From positions 235,818 through 299,817 of the forward strand of contig NZ_CP114583.1 in assembly GCF_030550815.1 (NCBI RefSeq): a DNA stretch of 64,000 nt, written 5' to 3'. Below are positions 52,298-63,271 of this stretch, in pieces; positions within the stretch are counted from its first letter, which is position 1, and every line of letters begins with the position of its first letter. Under the pieces are notes generated by a model. The model ran no database searches. It was not told the origin of the DNA and saw nothing but the letters and a program-made list of their open reading frames with translations. The translations under genes and the position numbers were made by a program. This stretch comes from Candidatus Mycoplasma mahonii. Its GTDB lineage: Bacteria; Bacillota_I; Bacilli_A; Mycoplasmatales; Metamycoplasmataceae.

Positions 52298-53976
52298 GCA
52301 TTTTTTTGTGCCTGTTTATCTGTTATGGAAACAATTATTACTGGTCTTCTTCTTTTGTTTTTGAAAAAGAATGGCTCTACTCTGCTTTTAACAGAAGCCT
52401 TGATATCTTCTGATATCCAATTTTTTTTATTTTTAATTGTATAAAGAGCTGCTCCATGAGCCAATCTTTGAACTTCATTCATTAAATCTCTTGAATCGTT
52501 AATAAATAATGCTCCTCTTGAGATCATTTTACTTCTACCAACAATGGTGTTATCTTTTGAATTAATTGTTATTGAAAAATGAATAAAACCATTTTCTCCA
52601 AGTTTTTGTCTTTCGCCAATAGCCGTTGCTGTTCCTCTTGTGGCGTTTTTACCATCTATATAAATGGGACCAGGATCAATAAATTCTTTTGATTTGGTTA
52701 AAACATGGTTTTCTAATTCTAGAACTTCACCATTTTCAATTAAAAAAACATTTTCTTTCTTAATTCCAGATTCAACAGCAGTAAGGCCGTGAACTGCAGA
52801 TTGCCTATAAGCTCCATGATATGGAACAAAATACTTGGGTTTTGTTTTATTGAAGATTGTCATATGTTCTTCATGATAGGCATGACCTGATGTATGTAAC
52901 ATACCATCAATTTTATTTTCTTTAATTTCAGCACCAACTTTATATAAATTATTAATTAGACTTTCAATTTTCATTCTATTGCCGGGAATGGCCGATGAAG
53001 AAAAAATAACAACATCTTTATGCTTTAATTTTACTTGTAAATGTTTTCCAGTAGCCATTCTTGTAAGGGCTGCTAGTTCCTCGCCTTGAGATCCTGTAGA
53101 TAAAATCATAATTTCATTATCTTTGTATTTTTCAACTTCTTTTTTATCTATCAAAACACCATCGGGTATTTTCATGGCACCCATTCCAGTAGTTATTTTA
53201 ATTGTATTAACCATTGATCTACCAAATGGAACTACTTTTCTCTTATATTTAATGGCTAAATCTATGGCAACTTTAGTCCTATTAACGTTTGATGCAAATG
53301 TTGTAAAAATAACTTTTCCCTCTGTATCTTTTACTATTTTTTCAATATCTTTTAAGATCTTTTGTTCAGTAGGAGAATGGTTTTCGGACATAGAATTAGT
53401 TGAATCTGAAATTAAAACATCAATACCATCTTTTGCCATTTCTTCTAATTTAGTAAAATCAGTTAGATTTCCAATCGGTGTATAATCAAATCTAAAATCG
53501 CCAGTATCAAAAATATTTCCATTAGGTGTTTTGACACGAATTCCAAATGAATCAGGAATTGAGTGTTGTGATGTCCAAAAATCAAGCGACAGATTTTTAA
53601 ATTTAAACTGCTTTTCTGCAGTTATTTCCACAAATTCAACCGGGACAGTAATTCTTTTATCTTTAAGTTTATATTTTAAATAAGCAATAGCTAAACTTGG
53701 GGCATATATTTTTTTAATTTTAACTTGTTGAATTAAATATGGAACTCCACCAATGTGATCTTCATGTCCATGAGTTATAAATAAACCATGAATCTTGTGT
53801 TCATTTTCTTTTAAATATGAATAGTCAGGGATGATTCCTTCGACACCTGTCTCCATTGTATTTGTAAATTTTATCCCAGCATCTATTATTACTATTTCAT
53901 CCTCATGTTCAACAACAATTGTTGTTTTACCGATCTCCATCATTCCACCCAATGTGAAAAGTTTTGTTTTAGACAT
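52294..53976 (-). CDS. rnj: Ribonuclease J
   Basis: 5'-3' exo/endoribonuclease central to mRNA decay and rRNA processing in Gram-positives. 560 residues: beta-lactamase fold with FITHGHEDHIGGVPYL (HxHxDH, about 68-83), DTGDFRFD, and beta-CASP domain with STGSQGEE and SGHAYHEEHM; C-terminal domain ends KAQKNA-like. AAAGGAG precedes the ATG. A TATACT -10 can be placed about 65 bases upstream. Its end overlaps the EIIB-like stop by four bases (convergent). Confidence 0.95.
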   Translation of the reverse strand: MSKTKLFTLGGMMEIGKTTIVVEHEDEIVIIDAGIKFTNTMETGVEGIIPDYSYLKENEHKIHGLFITHGHEDHIGGVPYLIQQVKIKKIYAPSLAIAYLKYKLKDKRITVPVEFVEITAEKQFKFKNLSLDFWTSQHSIPDSFGIRVKTPNGNIFDTGDFRFDYTPIGNLTDFTKLEEMAKDGIDVLISDSTNSMSENHSPTEQKILKDIEKIVKDTEGKVIFTTFASNVNRTKVAIDLAIKYKRKVVPFGRSMVNTIKITTGMGAMKIPDGVLIDKKEVEKYKDNEIMILSTGSQGEELAALTRMATGKHLQVKLKHKDVVIFSSSAIPGNRMKIESLINNLYKVGAEIKENKIDGMLHTSGHAYHEEHMTIFNKTKPKYFVPYHGAYRQSAVHGLTAVESGIKKENVFLIENGEVLELENHVLTKSKEFIDPGPIYIDGKNATRGTATAIGERQKLGENGFIHFSITINSKDNTIVGRSKMISRGALFINDSRDLMNEVQRLAHGAALYTIKNKKNWISEDIKASVKSRVEPFFFKNKRRRPVIIVSITDKQAQKNA

Positions 53977-54105
53977 ACCGTCTCTCCTTTATGATTATTT
54001 TTTAAAAAACTAAGAACTTTAATATAACTAGTATAACAAAAATAAAAGCCCCTATAGCAATGTTTCTAAGTTAGGATAAGAAATTAAGACAATTAAAAGC
54101 TAAGC

Positions 54106-54199
54106 ATAATTCTAGATGAATTGGCTTGGCTTTTTATATTCTAAGTTCTTTTGTATTCTATCATAAGTGTAATAGTTAATATAATCATTTATTATTTTG
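54106..54199 (-). pseudogene. C-terminal scrap of an IS3-type transposase
   Basis: Minus-strand frame NDYINYYTYDRIQKNLEYKK then PSQFI and TAG at 54112-54114. A 'I.YYN..R.Q..L....P.QF' end is typical of the integrase domain of IS3-family transposases. It is cut at its 5' side by the IS30 terminus at 54203, which points to IS30 having inserted into an older element. Confidence 0.5.
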
Positions 54200-54202
54200 T
54201 TA

Positions 54203-54716
54203 TGTCCACATCTAAGTGTACCTAGAAATTTCATTATAAAAGGCACTTTGCCTTACAATTGGGTTACTGACTAATTAGAAAGAAAATAACCAATGAAATT
54301 ATACAAACATTTAGCATTAGATAAAGCCAACAAAAATTATCAAGATATGACATTAGTAGGGAAACAGGCATATCCAACGGAAAGATAAGAAGACGTTTGA
54401 ATAGCTGTAAAAGAGAAGTGTGAAGTAAAAATAAACAAAAACTATTGACAAGGTCCTCACATCCGTATCTATTATAGTTTCAAGCAATACTAGCAGCAAA
54501 GAGATCAGACGAAAGTTAATCAGGCTTATATGTGTACTTATGAATCCGAAGTAATTTACCTAAACTTTATTAAGGCTTGTAAACATTTATTTCACGAAAA
54601 AAATATTGGAGTAAAAGCTAAAAGATCCGTTGATGAATTTATGAAGGAGTTCAAAAAAAGATATCCTGATGGATATGCACCCAAAAGGAGTTGAATATAT
54701 TACATGGCAAAATCCA
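54203..54716 (+). mobile_element. Truncated IS30-family element, copy 2
   Basis: Begins with TGTCCACATCTAAGTGTAC, nearly identical to the end of copy 1 (12077, other strand), and follows copy 1 through the transposase start MKLYKHLALD (54293) to about 54716, where similarity stops. There is a short deletion and several frame changes, so the transposase piece is dead. The 3' half and the second terminus are missing. Orientation is opposite to copy 1. Confidence 0.8.
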
Positions 54717-54840
54717 TCCCCTATTTCTAATAATTCTTATATATCTTAATTTTGTCTTAAACAAAAATGTTTTCTAGACACAAAAACACATCCCCTTCTG
54801 AACTTGGAATATGTCTATCAATTTTTATTCTAGCTTATAT

Positions 54841-54863
54841 AGCAATGTTTCGTTATCTTTTTT
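54841..54863 (+). repeat. 23-bp repeat matching the end of def
   Basis: Identical to 55150-55172, which encodes the last residues of peptide deformylase. On the minus strand this copy reads WIKKDNETLLYKLE followed by TAA, so it looks like the end of another or duplicated coding region. A shorter relative (NLETLL then TAG) lies at 54051-54070. The remaining sequence of 54717-55145 has no recognisable gene; a hydrophobic frame at 54811-55083 is not credible. Confidence 0.5.
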
Positions 54864-55145
54864 AATCCATAGATTATTTGTGACTTTGTTAGTTTTTGTG
54901 TTTAGTAACTTTGTGATGTTTTATTGTTTGATCTTTTATTGGAAATATATAAACTTATATAATTTTATTAATTTATTCAGATATTTCATGATTATCTACC
55001 TAGCATGTCAGTCATTAAAAGTCTTTTGTTATAGATTTTATGTCTATATTATGTTTAATAATCAATTTTATGCAAAAATATAGTGATATATTGTAGTGCC
55101 ATTCATTAATCATAATTCCACTTTATTGCTAAAAGGTTATCGCAC

Positions 55146-55685
55146 CTAAAGCAATGTTTCGTTATCTTTTTTTAATCATTTATTTTTTTTATGGATTTTA
55201 TCAACAAACAACACACCATTCAAATGATCATATTCATGTTGTAATACCACTGAATGATAACCAGTTTTAGTTATTGTTACATCTTTCTTAGCAAAATAGG
55301 AATATCCTTTCATGATAATTTTGAATCTGCGATGAACCAACCCTTCTGTATTCGTATCGTTTTCATCAACAGACAAACATCCTTCTCCGCTTTCTAATGC
55401 AGTTCAACTTTGACTTTCAGCAACGATGATCGGATTAATTAAAAACTCCTTAAATTCAGGTATTAAATCATTTTCTGGAACATTTATATAAAACATTCTT
55501 TTAGAAACACCTAATTGTGGTGCTGCAATGCCGGCCCCCGCTCTTAACTTGCTCTTACTACTTTGAGAATCATCTATATGTTTAATCATTGTATTAATTG
55601 TTAATTTATCTTCATCAGAAATAGGAAAGGTTACATCTTTTGCTCTTTGTCTTAATATTTTATTTGGCGCAATAATTAATTTCAT
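55146..55685 (-). CDS. def: Peptide deformylase
   Basis: Removes the formyl group from new proteins. 179 residues with the three catalytic motifs GAGIAAPQLG, EGCLSV and QHEYDHLNG (about 160). TGA at 55402-55404 and 55176-55178 are Trp, so the protein ends with KWLKKDNETLL at TAG 55146-55148 rather than at 55176. TAAAAT (55692-55697, minus) is six bases before the ATG: leaderless. Divergent from rsmD with only 30 bases between them. Confidence 0.93.
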
Positions 55686-55715
55686 ATATTAATTTTATCA
55701 TGGTAATATTAAAAT

Positions 55716-56264
55716 ATGTTAAGAGTTATCGCCGGTAGTTATAAAGGAAGAAAATTAAGTCAACCAGATTTTGGTATTTCAAGGCCAACTTCAGATAGAA
55801 CAAAAGAAGCTTTGTTTTCAATGATTCAGTTTGAAATTAATAGGTCAATTGTTTTAGATTTGTTTTCTGGATCTGGAGCAATAGCAATTGAATTTGCTTC
55901 TAGAGGTGCAACGAAAATTATTGCGATTGAAAAAAATAATTCTGCCATTGAAATTATTAATAAAAATTTAAGTAATATGTCAATTAATAATGTTTCTGTT
56001 GTTAAAAACGATGTGACTACATACTTACCAAGATTATTAGGAACCAAATTCGATTATATTTATATGGATCCTCCATATCTTGATATTAAACTTTATAACA
56101 AGACCCTTGAAGATATTGTGAGACTATCACTTTTAAAAACAAATGGAATTATAATTTTGGAAACATCTAAACCTCAACTGATTAAAATTCCTGATAACAT
56201 TGCGATACAGAAAACAAAGAAATATGGGAAAACTACTATATTGCTTTTAGCAAATAATATATAA
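55716..56264 (+). CDS. rsmD: 16S rRNA (guanine966-N2)-methyltransferase RsmD
   Basis: 182 residues: start LRVIAGSYKGRKL and RPTSDRTKEALFSMI, family signatures; SAM site LDLFSGSGAIAIEFASRGA; catalytic MDPPYLD (DPPY about 118). TAATAT (55704-55709) lies six bases before ATG, so the start is leaderless. Confidence 0.94.
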   Translation: MLRVIAGSYKGRKLSQPDFGISRPTSDRTKEALFSMIQFEINRSIVLDLFSGSGAIAIEFASRGATKIIAIEKNNSAIEIINKNLSNMSINNVSVVKNDVTTYLPRLLGTKFDYIYMDPPYLDIKLYNKTLEDIVRLSLLKTNGIIILETSKPQLIKIPDNIAIQKTKKYGKTTILLLANNI

Positions 56265-56271
56265 TTTGAAT

Positions 56272-56838
56272 ATGAATAATAACAAAATAATTATTTTTAC
56301 TGGCCCATCTGGTGTTGGAAAAGCTACTTTAGAGAAGTTGCTTTTTGATAATGAGGATTTAAAATTAGAGTTTTCCATATCAGCAACAACAAGAAAACCC
56401 AGAAAAACTGAAAAAAACGGACAAGAATATTATTTTTTAACAGAAAAGGAATTTGATCAAAAAATTGATGATGGAGATTTTATTGAATGAAATGAACATT
56501 TTTCAAATAAATACGGAACACTTAAATCCGAAATAAAAAGGATACAAGATAACGGAAATCTTCCCTTCTTAGAAGTTGAAACATTTGGAGCAGAAAATAT
56601 TTTAAATGAGTTAAACAAAGAAGATGTTATTAGTATTTTTGTTGAACCTCCATCTATAGTGGAATTAAAAAGAAGAATTATTTATCGTGAAACAGAGTCA
56701 ATAATTGAAATAGATGAAAGAATGAAAAAAGTTTATGAAGAATTAACTAAAACCAATATTTTTGATCTTGTTGTTGTTAATGATTATCCTGAAAAAGCTG
56801 TCGCTAAAATTAAAGCGTTCATATTAGGGAATATATAA
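56272..56838 (+). CDS. gmk: Guanylate kinase
   Basis: Phosphorylates GMP to GDP. 188 residues: P-loop FTGPSGVGKATL (9-20; Ala in place of the usual Gly/Ser before Thr), SATTRKPRKTEKNGQEYYF GMP-binding block, and FLEVETFGAENI. ATG 56272 is preferred over TTG 56266. TGA at 56488-56490 is Trp. First gene of gmk-prpC-pknB-rsgA-rpe, coupled by TAATG to prpC. Confidence 0.93.
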
Positions 56839-57563
56839 TGGAATTTATTGTTAAAACAGACATAGGTGTTGTTAGATCAGAAAATCAAGACAGAGCAAAT
56901 GTATTTCAAAAAAATGGGGATATTCTTGCCGTATTATGTGATGGCATGGGTGGTCATGAGGGTGGTTTGCATGCTTCGCGCATTACGATCGATACCTTTG
57001 AAAGAGAATTCAATAAAAAATTACCAAGTAATCATAATGATTATGATAAGTGGTTTACAAATACTTTAAAAAAATCTAAAAAAAATATGGAAAAGTTTGT
57101 TGGTTCTGATTCGTCATTAATGGACATGGGGACAACTATAACAGCGGCATTAATTAACAAGAAAAAAATCCATATTTTTAATGTAGGCGATTCTAGAACA
57201 TACGTTTATAATGGCCTGCTTCATCAAATAACAATAGATCATAATCTTAGAAATTACTATATAAATAAATTTGGATATTCAGAAGAAAATGCAGCTACAG
57301 TTATTGGGGCTGCCGCTTTAACATCAGCCTTAGGACCCAAGAAAAAGGCTTTTGCTGAGCAATTTTTAATTGAAAACGATGAAAAAACCAAATATGTTAT
57401 TTTAACATCCGATGGAATTCATGATTATATTGCAAAACCTAATTTTGAAAAAATAATTGCAGCAGATGCTTCATTGAATAAAAAAGCTATGACGTTGATA
57501 AGACAAGCCATAAAAGGGAAATCGTCTGATAACTTAACGATTATTATTTTGGAGTTAAACTAA
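56838..57563 (+). CDS. prpC: PP2C-type protein phosphatase
   Basis: Removes phosphate from Ser/Thr, opposing the kinase encoded next. 241 residues with metal-binding motifs: SENQDRANV, LCDGMGGHEGG (about 33-43), GDSRTYVYN, ILTSDGIHDYI and SSDNLTIIIL. Overlaps its neighbours by one base on each side. Confidence 0.95.
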   Translation: MEFIVKTDIGVVRSENQDRANVFQKNGDILAVLCDGMGGHEGGLHASRITIDTFEREFNKKLPSNHNDYDKWFTNTLKKSKKNMEKFVGSDSSLMDMGTTITAALINKKKIHIFNVGDSRTYVYNGLLHQITIDHNLRNYYINKFGYSEENAATVIGAAALTSALGPKKKAFAEQFLIENDEKTKYVILTSDGIHDYIAKPNFEKIIAADASLNKKAMTLIRQAIKGKSSDNLTIIILELN

Positions 57564-58531
57564 TGATTGAATTATTAAAAGATAAGTTTGATATTATTAG
57601 GGAAATTGGTTCAGGAGGTATGGCTAAAATATTTTTAGCTAAAGATAAAGTCCATGAAAAAGAAGTTGCTATTAAAATTCTTATACCTGATAAAAAAAAC
57701 TCTTATGTTGCAAAAAAAAGATTTAAATCAGAAATGGAGCTCACACAAAAGGTTAATTCACCATATGTTATTAAAATATTTGATGCTGTTTGAGAAGATG
57801 ATTTACAATACATTGTTATGGAGTATGCTGAAGGTGAAATTCTCAAAAATTATATCGAAAAAAGAACAAGACTTACAGTTGATGAAACAATTGAATTCAT
57901 GAAACAATTAACTCTTGGGTTTGAAGAAATTCATAGCAAAAATATTATTCATAGAGATGTCAAATCTTCAAACGCAATGGTCACACTTTATGGTGGTATT
58001 AAAATCATTGATTTCGGGATAGCACTTACAGAAGGATCTGAAAGGCTAACTAAAACGGATAATGTTATCGGATCGGTTCACTACATAGCACCCGAAATAA
58101 TTAATCAAGAAGAACCAACATTACAATCTGACATTTATGCACTCGGAATTTTGATGTATGAAATGCTAACTGGAGAGGTTCCTTTTAAGGAAGCTAATCC
58201 ATTAAAAACAGCTTTAAAACATAAAAGTTCCAATGTGCCACATGTCAATAAATCATTTAAAAATATACCACAATCAGTGGCTAATATTGTTATTAAAGCC
58301 ACTAGTAAAAACAGGAAAAATAGATATAAAACAATGTATGATTTTTATAAGGATTTAACTACCTCACTTTCAAAAACAAGATTATATGAAGAGGTCATAA
58401 GTTTCGGCCCTAAAAGGAAAAAATCTTTTACAAAAATTATCAATTCACCATTTTCTCTTGGTGTGATTATTACTGTATTTGTATTCTTGCTAATAATATT
58501 CATTGTGTTATTAGTGGTATTGGTGATTTAA
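57563..58531 (+). CDS. Serine/threonine protein kinase, membrane anchored
   Basis: 322 residues. Kinase domain about 1-265: IGSGGMAKIFLA (glycine loop), VAIKIL (Lys), IIHRDVKSSNAM (catalytic loop), KIIDFGIAL, and SVHYIAPEI (activation segment end). A single membrane helix at about 297-320 ends the protein; the extracellular PASTA repeats of PrkC/Stk are absent, so it cannot sense muropeptides, in keeping with no cell wall. TGA at 57791-57793 is Trp. Coupled to prpC and rsgA by TAATG. Confidence 0.94.
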
Positions 58532-59361
58532 TGGAAGGACAAATTATCCAAATACTTGCTGGTTTCTATGATATAAAAAGCAAGGGTGAAATTTATAGAT
58601 TGCGTGGTTCTGGTAAATTAAGAAACTCAAGGATTGTCCCGCTGGTGGGTGATTATGTTAGATTTGAAAATAATGAAATGCTTACAACAATATTGGACCG
58701 AAAAAATTATTTAGATAGACCTAAAGTAGCTAATGTTGACCAAGTTCTTATTGTGATATCTCTTGTAGACCCTGAGTATTCATCATTTATGTTAAATAAG
58801 TTTTTATCCATTATTGAAGATAAAAATATAAAACCCATCATTTTGTTTACAAAGACAGACCTTTCAGAAGTTAGTTATCTTGAAGAATATCGAAGTCAGG
58901 GTTATGATGCACATGAAATTTCAAATAAAAATGGTGATGGTATACAAGATATTATAGGTATATTCAAGGGTAGGTTATCGGTGTTTACTGGTCAAACAGG
59001 AGTCGGAAAAACATCAACAATTAATTCATTAGCAAAAACTGATTTTGAAGTACAGGAAATATCAAAATCCCTTGGGCGAGGTAAGCACACTACAAGAGTT
59101 ACGAAAATCATTCCATGATTTAATGGACAATTAATTGATAGCCCTGGATTTTCGTCACTAGAGTTTAATTTAACAAAGCACCAACTATCAAGATCATTTC
59201 ATGATTTTAGATTATATTCAGCTTTATGTAAGTTCTCAAGATCATGTTCTCACGACAAAGAGGAAGATTGTGAAGTCAAACGACAATTAAAAAATGGTAG
59301 TATATCAAAACAAAGATATCATGATTATTTGAGACTACTAAAGGAGGTAAGTGATGACTAA
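58531..59361 (+). CDS. rsgA: Ribosome small subunit GTPase RsgA
   Basis: GTPase of 30S maturation. 276 residues: N-terminal OB fold (VPLVGDYVRFE), circularly permuted GTPase: G4 FTKTDL, G5, G1 TGQTGVGKTS (about 152-161), GKHTTR and G3 DSPGFSS, and C-terminal zinc-binding region with CKFSRSCSHDKEEDCEV. TGA codons are Trp. Overlap of eight bases with rpe (ATGACTAA). Confidence 0.94.
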
Positions 59362-60004
59362 GATTTCAGCATCCATATTGTTCAAGGATAATCAAGTTGA
59401 CTTAATAAATAAACTAATTGGAAGTGGTGTTAAAACAATCCACTATGATTTAATGGATGGACATTTTGTGACTGGTTTATCATTACCTACAAAGAGAATA
59501 ATAGAATTAGTTAAAACCACAAACAAGCATATTGTTGATATTCACCTTATGTCTAATAATGCCAAAGAAAATATCGAGGATATTGTAGAAGTGGCAAATT
59601 ATATTACCATCCACATTGAAGCTTTTCAAAATAAACAAATAATTAATAATCTCTTAAAAAAATATGTTGAGAAGAATATAGGGATTGCATTAAACCCTGA
59701 AACAAAGATTAGTAAAGTATTTGAATTTTTACCACATATTTCTCATGTTTTGGTAATGTCTGTTGTTCCTGGAAAAGGTGGCCAATCATTTATCGAGACA
59801 TCGTTAGATAAAATTAAGGAATTAAGAAAAGAAATTCAAAGACAAGGGCTCAATGTCTTAATTCAGGTTGATGGTGGCATTACTTATGAGACCGGACCCA
59901 AGGCAATTAAGGCTGGCGCAGATTCATTGGTGTCTGGTTCATTCTTAATACAACACATAAATGATCATGATTTTTTTGAAAAAATAGTCCAAAAAAAGAA
60001 CTAA
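59354..60004 (+). CDS. rpe: Ribulose-phosphate 3-epimerase
   Basis: Interconverts ribulose-5-P and xylulose-5-P in the pentose phosphate route. 216 residues, TIM barrel: ISASILF start, YDLMDGHFV metal site, [20 protein letters not shown] and VDGGI. AAGGAGG (59341-59347) selects ATG 59354. Last gene of its unit, convergent with rpmB (overlap four bases). Confidence 0.94.
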   Translation: MTKISASILFKDNQVDLINKLIGSGVKTIHYDLMDGHFVTGLSLPTKRIIELVKTTNKHIVDIHLMSNNAKENIEDIVEVANYITIHIEAFQNKQIINNLLKKYVEKNIGIALNPETKISKVFEFLPHISHVLVMSVVPGKGGQSFIETSLDKIKELRKEIQRQGLNVLIQVDGGITYETGPKAIKAGADSLVSGSFLIQHINDHDFFEKIVQKKN

Positions 60005-60195
60005 GCAATAAGTCCTTTTTTCTTTAGAGTTTTAGCTGTTTTAGCTGACACTTTAACGTTTTTCTTTTGTCCATTATCCATAATTGTAATTTTTTGGAGA
60101 TTCAGATTAAATTTTCTTTTTGTAGCATTAAGAGCATGTGATCTGTTGTTTCCAGATAAAGCACCTTTACCACTTATATCATCTTTTCTTGACAT
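60001..60195 (-). CDS. rpmB: 50S ribosomal protein L28
   Basis: 64 residues: [20 protein letters not shown] and [14 protein letters not shown] are L28 signatures; the zinc Cys residues of some L28 are absent. Ribosome site GGGG-like before ATG; TATAAT on the minus strand at about 60224-60229. Convergent with rpe. Confidence 0.95.
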   Translation of the reverse strand: MSRKDDISGKGALSGNNRSHALNATKRKFNLNLQKITIMDNGQKKNVKVSAKTAKTLKKKGLIA

Positions 60196-60307
60196 GGTTC
60201 CCCCTTGACTTTTAATTTATGGAATTATTATAACAATATTTATCACCTAAAGCAATTTTATTTATTCATTTGTTTTATCTTACACTAACAAAAGAATTAA
60301 ATCAAGG

Positions 60308-60313
60308 TATAAT
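60308..60313 (+). promoter_or_regulatory. Promoter -10 of asp23-fakA-plsX-rnc-smc
   Basis: TATAAT about 25 bases before the asp23 start, followed by the ribosome site TGGAG. Confidence 0.5.
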
Positions 60314-60337
60314 TAATTTAATTAAAATGGAGAAAAA

Positions 60338-60637
60338 ATGAATAAACAATTTGAACAAAAAGTATTAGATAATATTTCACTTGTGCCTGGATTAGTTGGT
60401 TTATCATCATTAGATTTCATGAATGATGCGAAAAAGCTAAACACAAATAACTTAAAGGCAGGAACATCATATGAAGAAACTAGCAAAGGCAATATTATAA
60501 GAGTAGCTATATTTATTAACAAAAATGTCAGAGCAAAATTAATTTGCACGCAGATTCATTCAACAATAGTGCAATTATTTAAAAAAAGTAACAAAAAGCT
60601 AAATAAAGTTATTATTTATGTAATGGGGATTATCTAA
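60338..60637 (+). CDS. Asp23/Gls24 family protein
   Basis: 99 residues. Short Asp23-like (DUF322) protein: it has the PGLVGLSS and RVAIFINKNVRAKLICTQIHSTI segments of the family. In Gram-positives an Asp23-type gene regularly precedes the fakA gene, as here; the partnership is by context. One-base overlap with fakA. Confidence 0.82.
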   Translation: MNKQFEQKVLDNISLVPGLVGLSSLDFMNDAKKLNTNNLKAGTSYEETSKGNIIRVAIFINKNVRAKLICTQIHSTIVQLFKKSNKKLNKVIIYVMGII

Positions 60638-62277
60638 TGAAAACAATTAATGGAACAAAATGAAAAGAATTGCTTGAATCTGGTGTTAATGCCATTTCAA
60701 ATAACATTGATAGAATTGATGCTTTAAATGTATTTCCAGTTCCCGATGGTGATACAGGATCTAACATGGGTGCAACTGCGCTATCTGCATTTAAAGATAT
60801 AACTAAAATTAACTCTGATGAAATTAGTGTTGTTTCAGCAAAATTCGCTAGGGGTATGTTGCTTGGAGCAAGGGGTAACTCTGGGGTTATCGTTTCTCAA
60901 ATATTTAAAGGATTATCTATTGGATTTGAAGATAAATCCACAGTAAATGCTTTTGATATTGTTGAAGCTTTCAAGCAAGCAAAAATTTATGGTTATAAAT
61001 CAGTTATGAAGCCTGTTGAAGGTACTATGTTAACTGTTATTAGATTAATTTCAGAAGATTTAGAAAAAACAATTACTCCAGCTATGACGATTGAAGAGAT
61101 TTTTGAAGAAGTGGTTAAATCAGCAAGAACTGCTTGTGATTTAACACCTTCTTTGCTTCCTGTTCTTAAAGAAGTTGGTGTTACTGATTCTGGCGGAGAA
61201 GGATTATTTCTGATTTTAGAAGGTATTTTGCTTGCCCTAAAAGGAAAACATGTTAAGTTATTAGCTGTACAAGCTGGTACCGACAACATTTCATTTATAA
61301 AACTTGAGAATGATAACCATGAAGGATTATTTGGTTATTGTACAGAATACATACTTCAATTGGATGCGCCCAAGCAATTCAAAATAGGAAAATATAGTGA
61401 AAATCTTACGAAAATGGGTGATTCAATCGCTACTGTTCATGATGATGATATTCTAAAAGTGCATCTTCACACTTTAAATCCTGGTAAAGTCTTTACTTTT
61501 GCGCAAAAATATGGTGAATTTGTAAAACTTAAATCAGAAAACATGACATTGCAAGCAAATGAATCTGCAGGTAAAAAACAAGCCAATGCAAGAATTAACA
61601 AAAATAATACTGATGAAAAAGTAAATATTGCTATTATTTCATGCAATATTGGTAGCGGCATTATTAATGACATGAGGGACTTGGGTGTTGATTTTATTAT
61701 TGAAGGTGGTCAAACAGTGAATCCTTCTGCGGCAGTTTTCATTGATGCGATTAAAAAGCTTAACACTAATAAAATTATCATTCTTCCAAATAATTCAAAT
61801 ATTATTTTAGCTGCTCAGCAAGTTGCTCAAACTATCAAAGATAAGGAAATAATTATCGTTCCATCAAAAACACAACTTGAGGGATTAGTGGCCATTATGA
61901 ACTTTGATAGAGACTCGACTTTAGATGGTAATAAAGAAGAAATGTTAGAAGCGATTAGTACTATGAAGACAGGACAAGTGGCAAAAGCATCAAGAACGAC
62001 AAGAATCGAAGGAGTTAGTATTAAAGAAGGGGAATATTTAGCAATTGCAGAGAAGAAAATTTTAAAAAGTACGAATTCATCTGTGAAATCTGCCATTGCT
62101 ATCTCAAAGAAACTGATTGACGATGATACTGAAGTTGTTACTATTTATTATGGAGATGAATCATCAGCAATTGATGCTGAAGAACTATCTTCATATTTAG
62201 AAACTCATTTTGATGTTGAAGTTGAAGTTAAAGACGGAGCCCAACCGTTTTATCATTTTTTAATTGGGTATGAATAA
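60637..62277 (+). CDS. fakA: Fatty acid kinase FakA (DAK2 domain)
   Basis: Phosphorylates fatty acids bound by DegV/FakB proteins to acyl phosphates. 546 residues: N-terminal DhaL/DAK2 nucleotide domain with NVFPVPDGDTGSNMGAT (about 30-46; metal-binding Asp) and GARGNSGVIVSQI, a central domain with the conserved GYCTEYIL Cys-containing motif (about 227), and a DegV-like C-terminal domain. The TGA in TKWKEL near the start is Trp, which is why ATG 60637 rather than 60670 is used. It is followed by plsX, the enzyme that exchanges acyl groups between acyl phosphate and ACP. Confidence 0.94.
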
Positions 62278-62287
62278 AGGAGATTTT

Positions 62288-63271
62288 ATGAAAAGAATAG
62301 CATTTGATGTAATGGGTAATGATAATGGTGTTAAAAATGGTGTTTTAGCAGCGTTAGATTTTTCTGATAAATTTTTAGATTATACATTTATTCTTGTCGG
62401 ATCAAAAGTAGAAATTAATAAGTATGTTAAAGAAAGCGAACGAATCAAAATTATTGATATGCCAGAAATTGCTAATAAAGATATAGGAGCAAGAGCAGCA
62501 AGATTAACTAATAACTCAATGTCGGCAGCTATTAATCTTGTTAAAGACGGCAGTGCAGATGCCGTTATTTCTGCTGGAAATTCTGCAATCTATCTCTCAA
62601 TGGCAACACTATCACTAAAAAGAATGAATGGTGTTAAGAGACCGGCATTTATGGCAGTTTTTCCAACTATTATTAAGGATCAAAGATTTGTTATGACAGA
62701 TGTTGGGGCTAATTTAACTGTAACACCTGAAATGCTTATGCAATGAGCTACTTTAGGGTCTTCATTTTCTAATGCTGTCTTAGGGATTGAAAACCCCAAG
62801 GTTAATATTGTTAATATTGGTGAAGAAGACTCAAAAGGTCCAAGTGTTTCAAAAGAAGCCAATTTAGAGCTAAAAAAATCTAAAATTATTAATTACAAAG
62901 GGTTTATTGAACCAAAAAATTTACTGTCCGGAAAAACTGATGTTGCCATTGTTGATGGCTATGCAGGTAATATGATTTTGAAAACTATGGAAGGTACAAT
63001 GTCATCACTGTTTAATATAATAAGAACAAATTTAAAATCAAAATTAAGATACAAAATTGGAGCATTAATTTCAAAAGGAGCATTTACTCAGATTAAGGAA
63101 GACCTTAATTATAAATCAGTTGCATTAGCATGGGTTGTGGGATTAAAAAAATTTGCCATAAAGATTCATGGTAATTCTGATCGAGAATCATATATGGGCG
63201 CCTTTACAGAACTTTCAAAAGCTCTTGATAATGATGCGTTAGCTAAACTGCAAAAGGAATTTAATAAATAA
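62288..63271 (+). CDS. plsX: Phosphate acyltransferase PlsX
   Basis: Interconverts acyl-ACP and acyl phosphate, the acyl donor for PlsY. 327 residues: AFDVMGNDNG start (family ALDAMGGD), VISAGNSAIYLSMA (family AGNTGA), VTDVGAN-like block and DGYAGNMILKTMEG near the end. AAAGGAG (62276-62282) selects ATG 62288 over an earlier ATG at 62264. TGA at 62744-62746 is Trp. Overlaps rnc by one base. Confidence 0.94.

Noticed and set aside
54811..55083. Plus-strand open frame of 90 codons, hydrophobic
   Set aside because: Very AT-rich low-complexity translation, no ribosome site, no similarity recognised, and it covers the 23-bp repeat; treated as noncoding.
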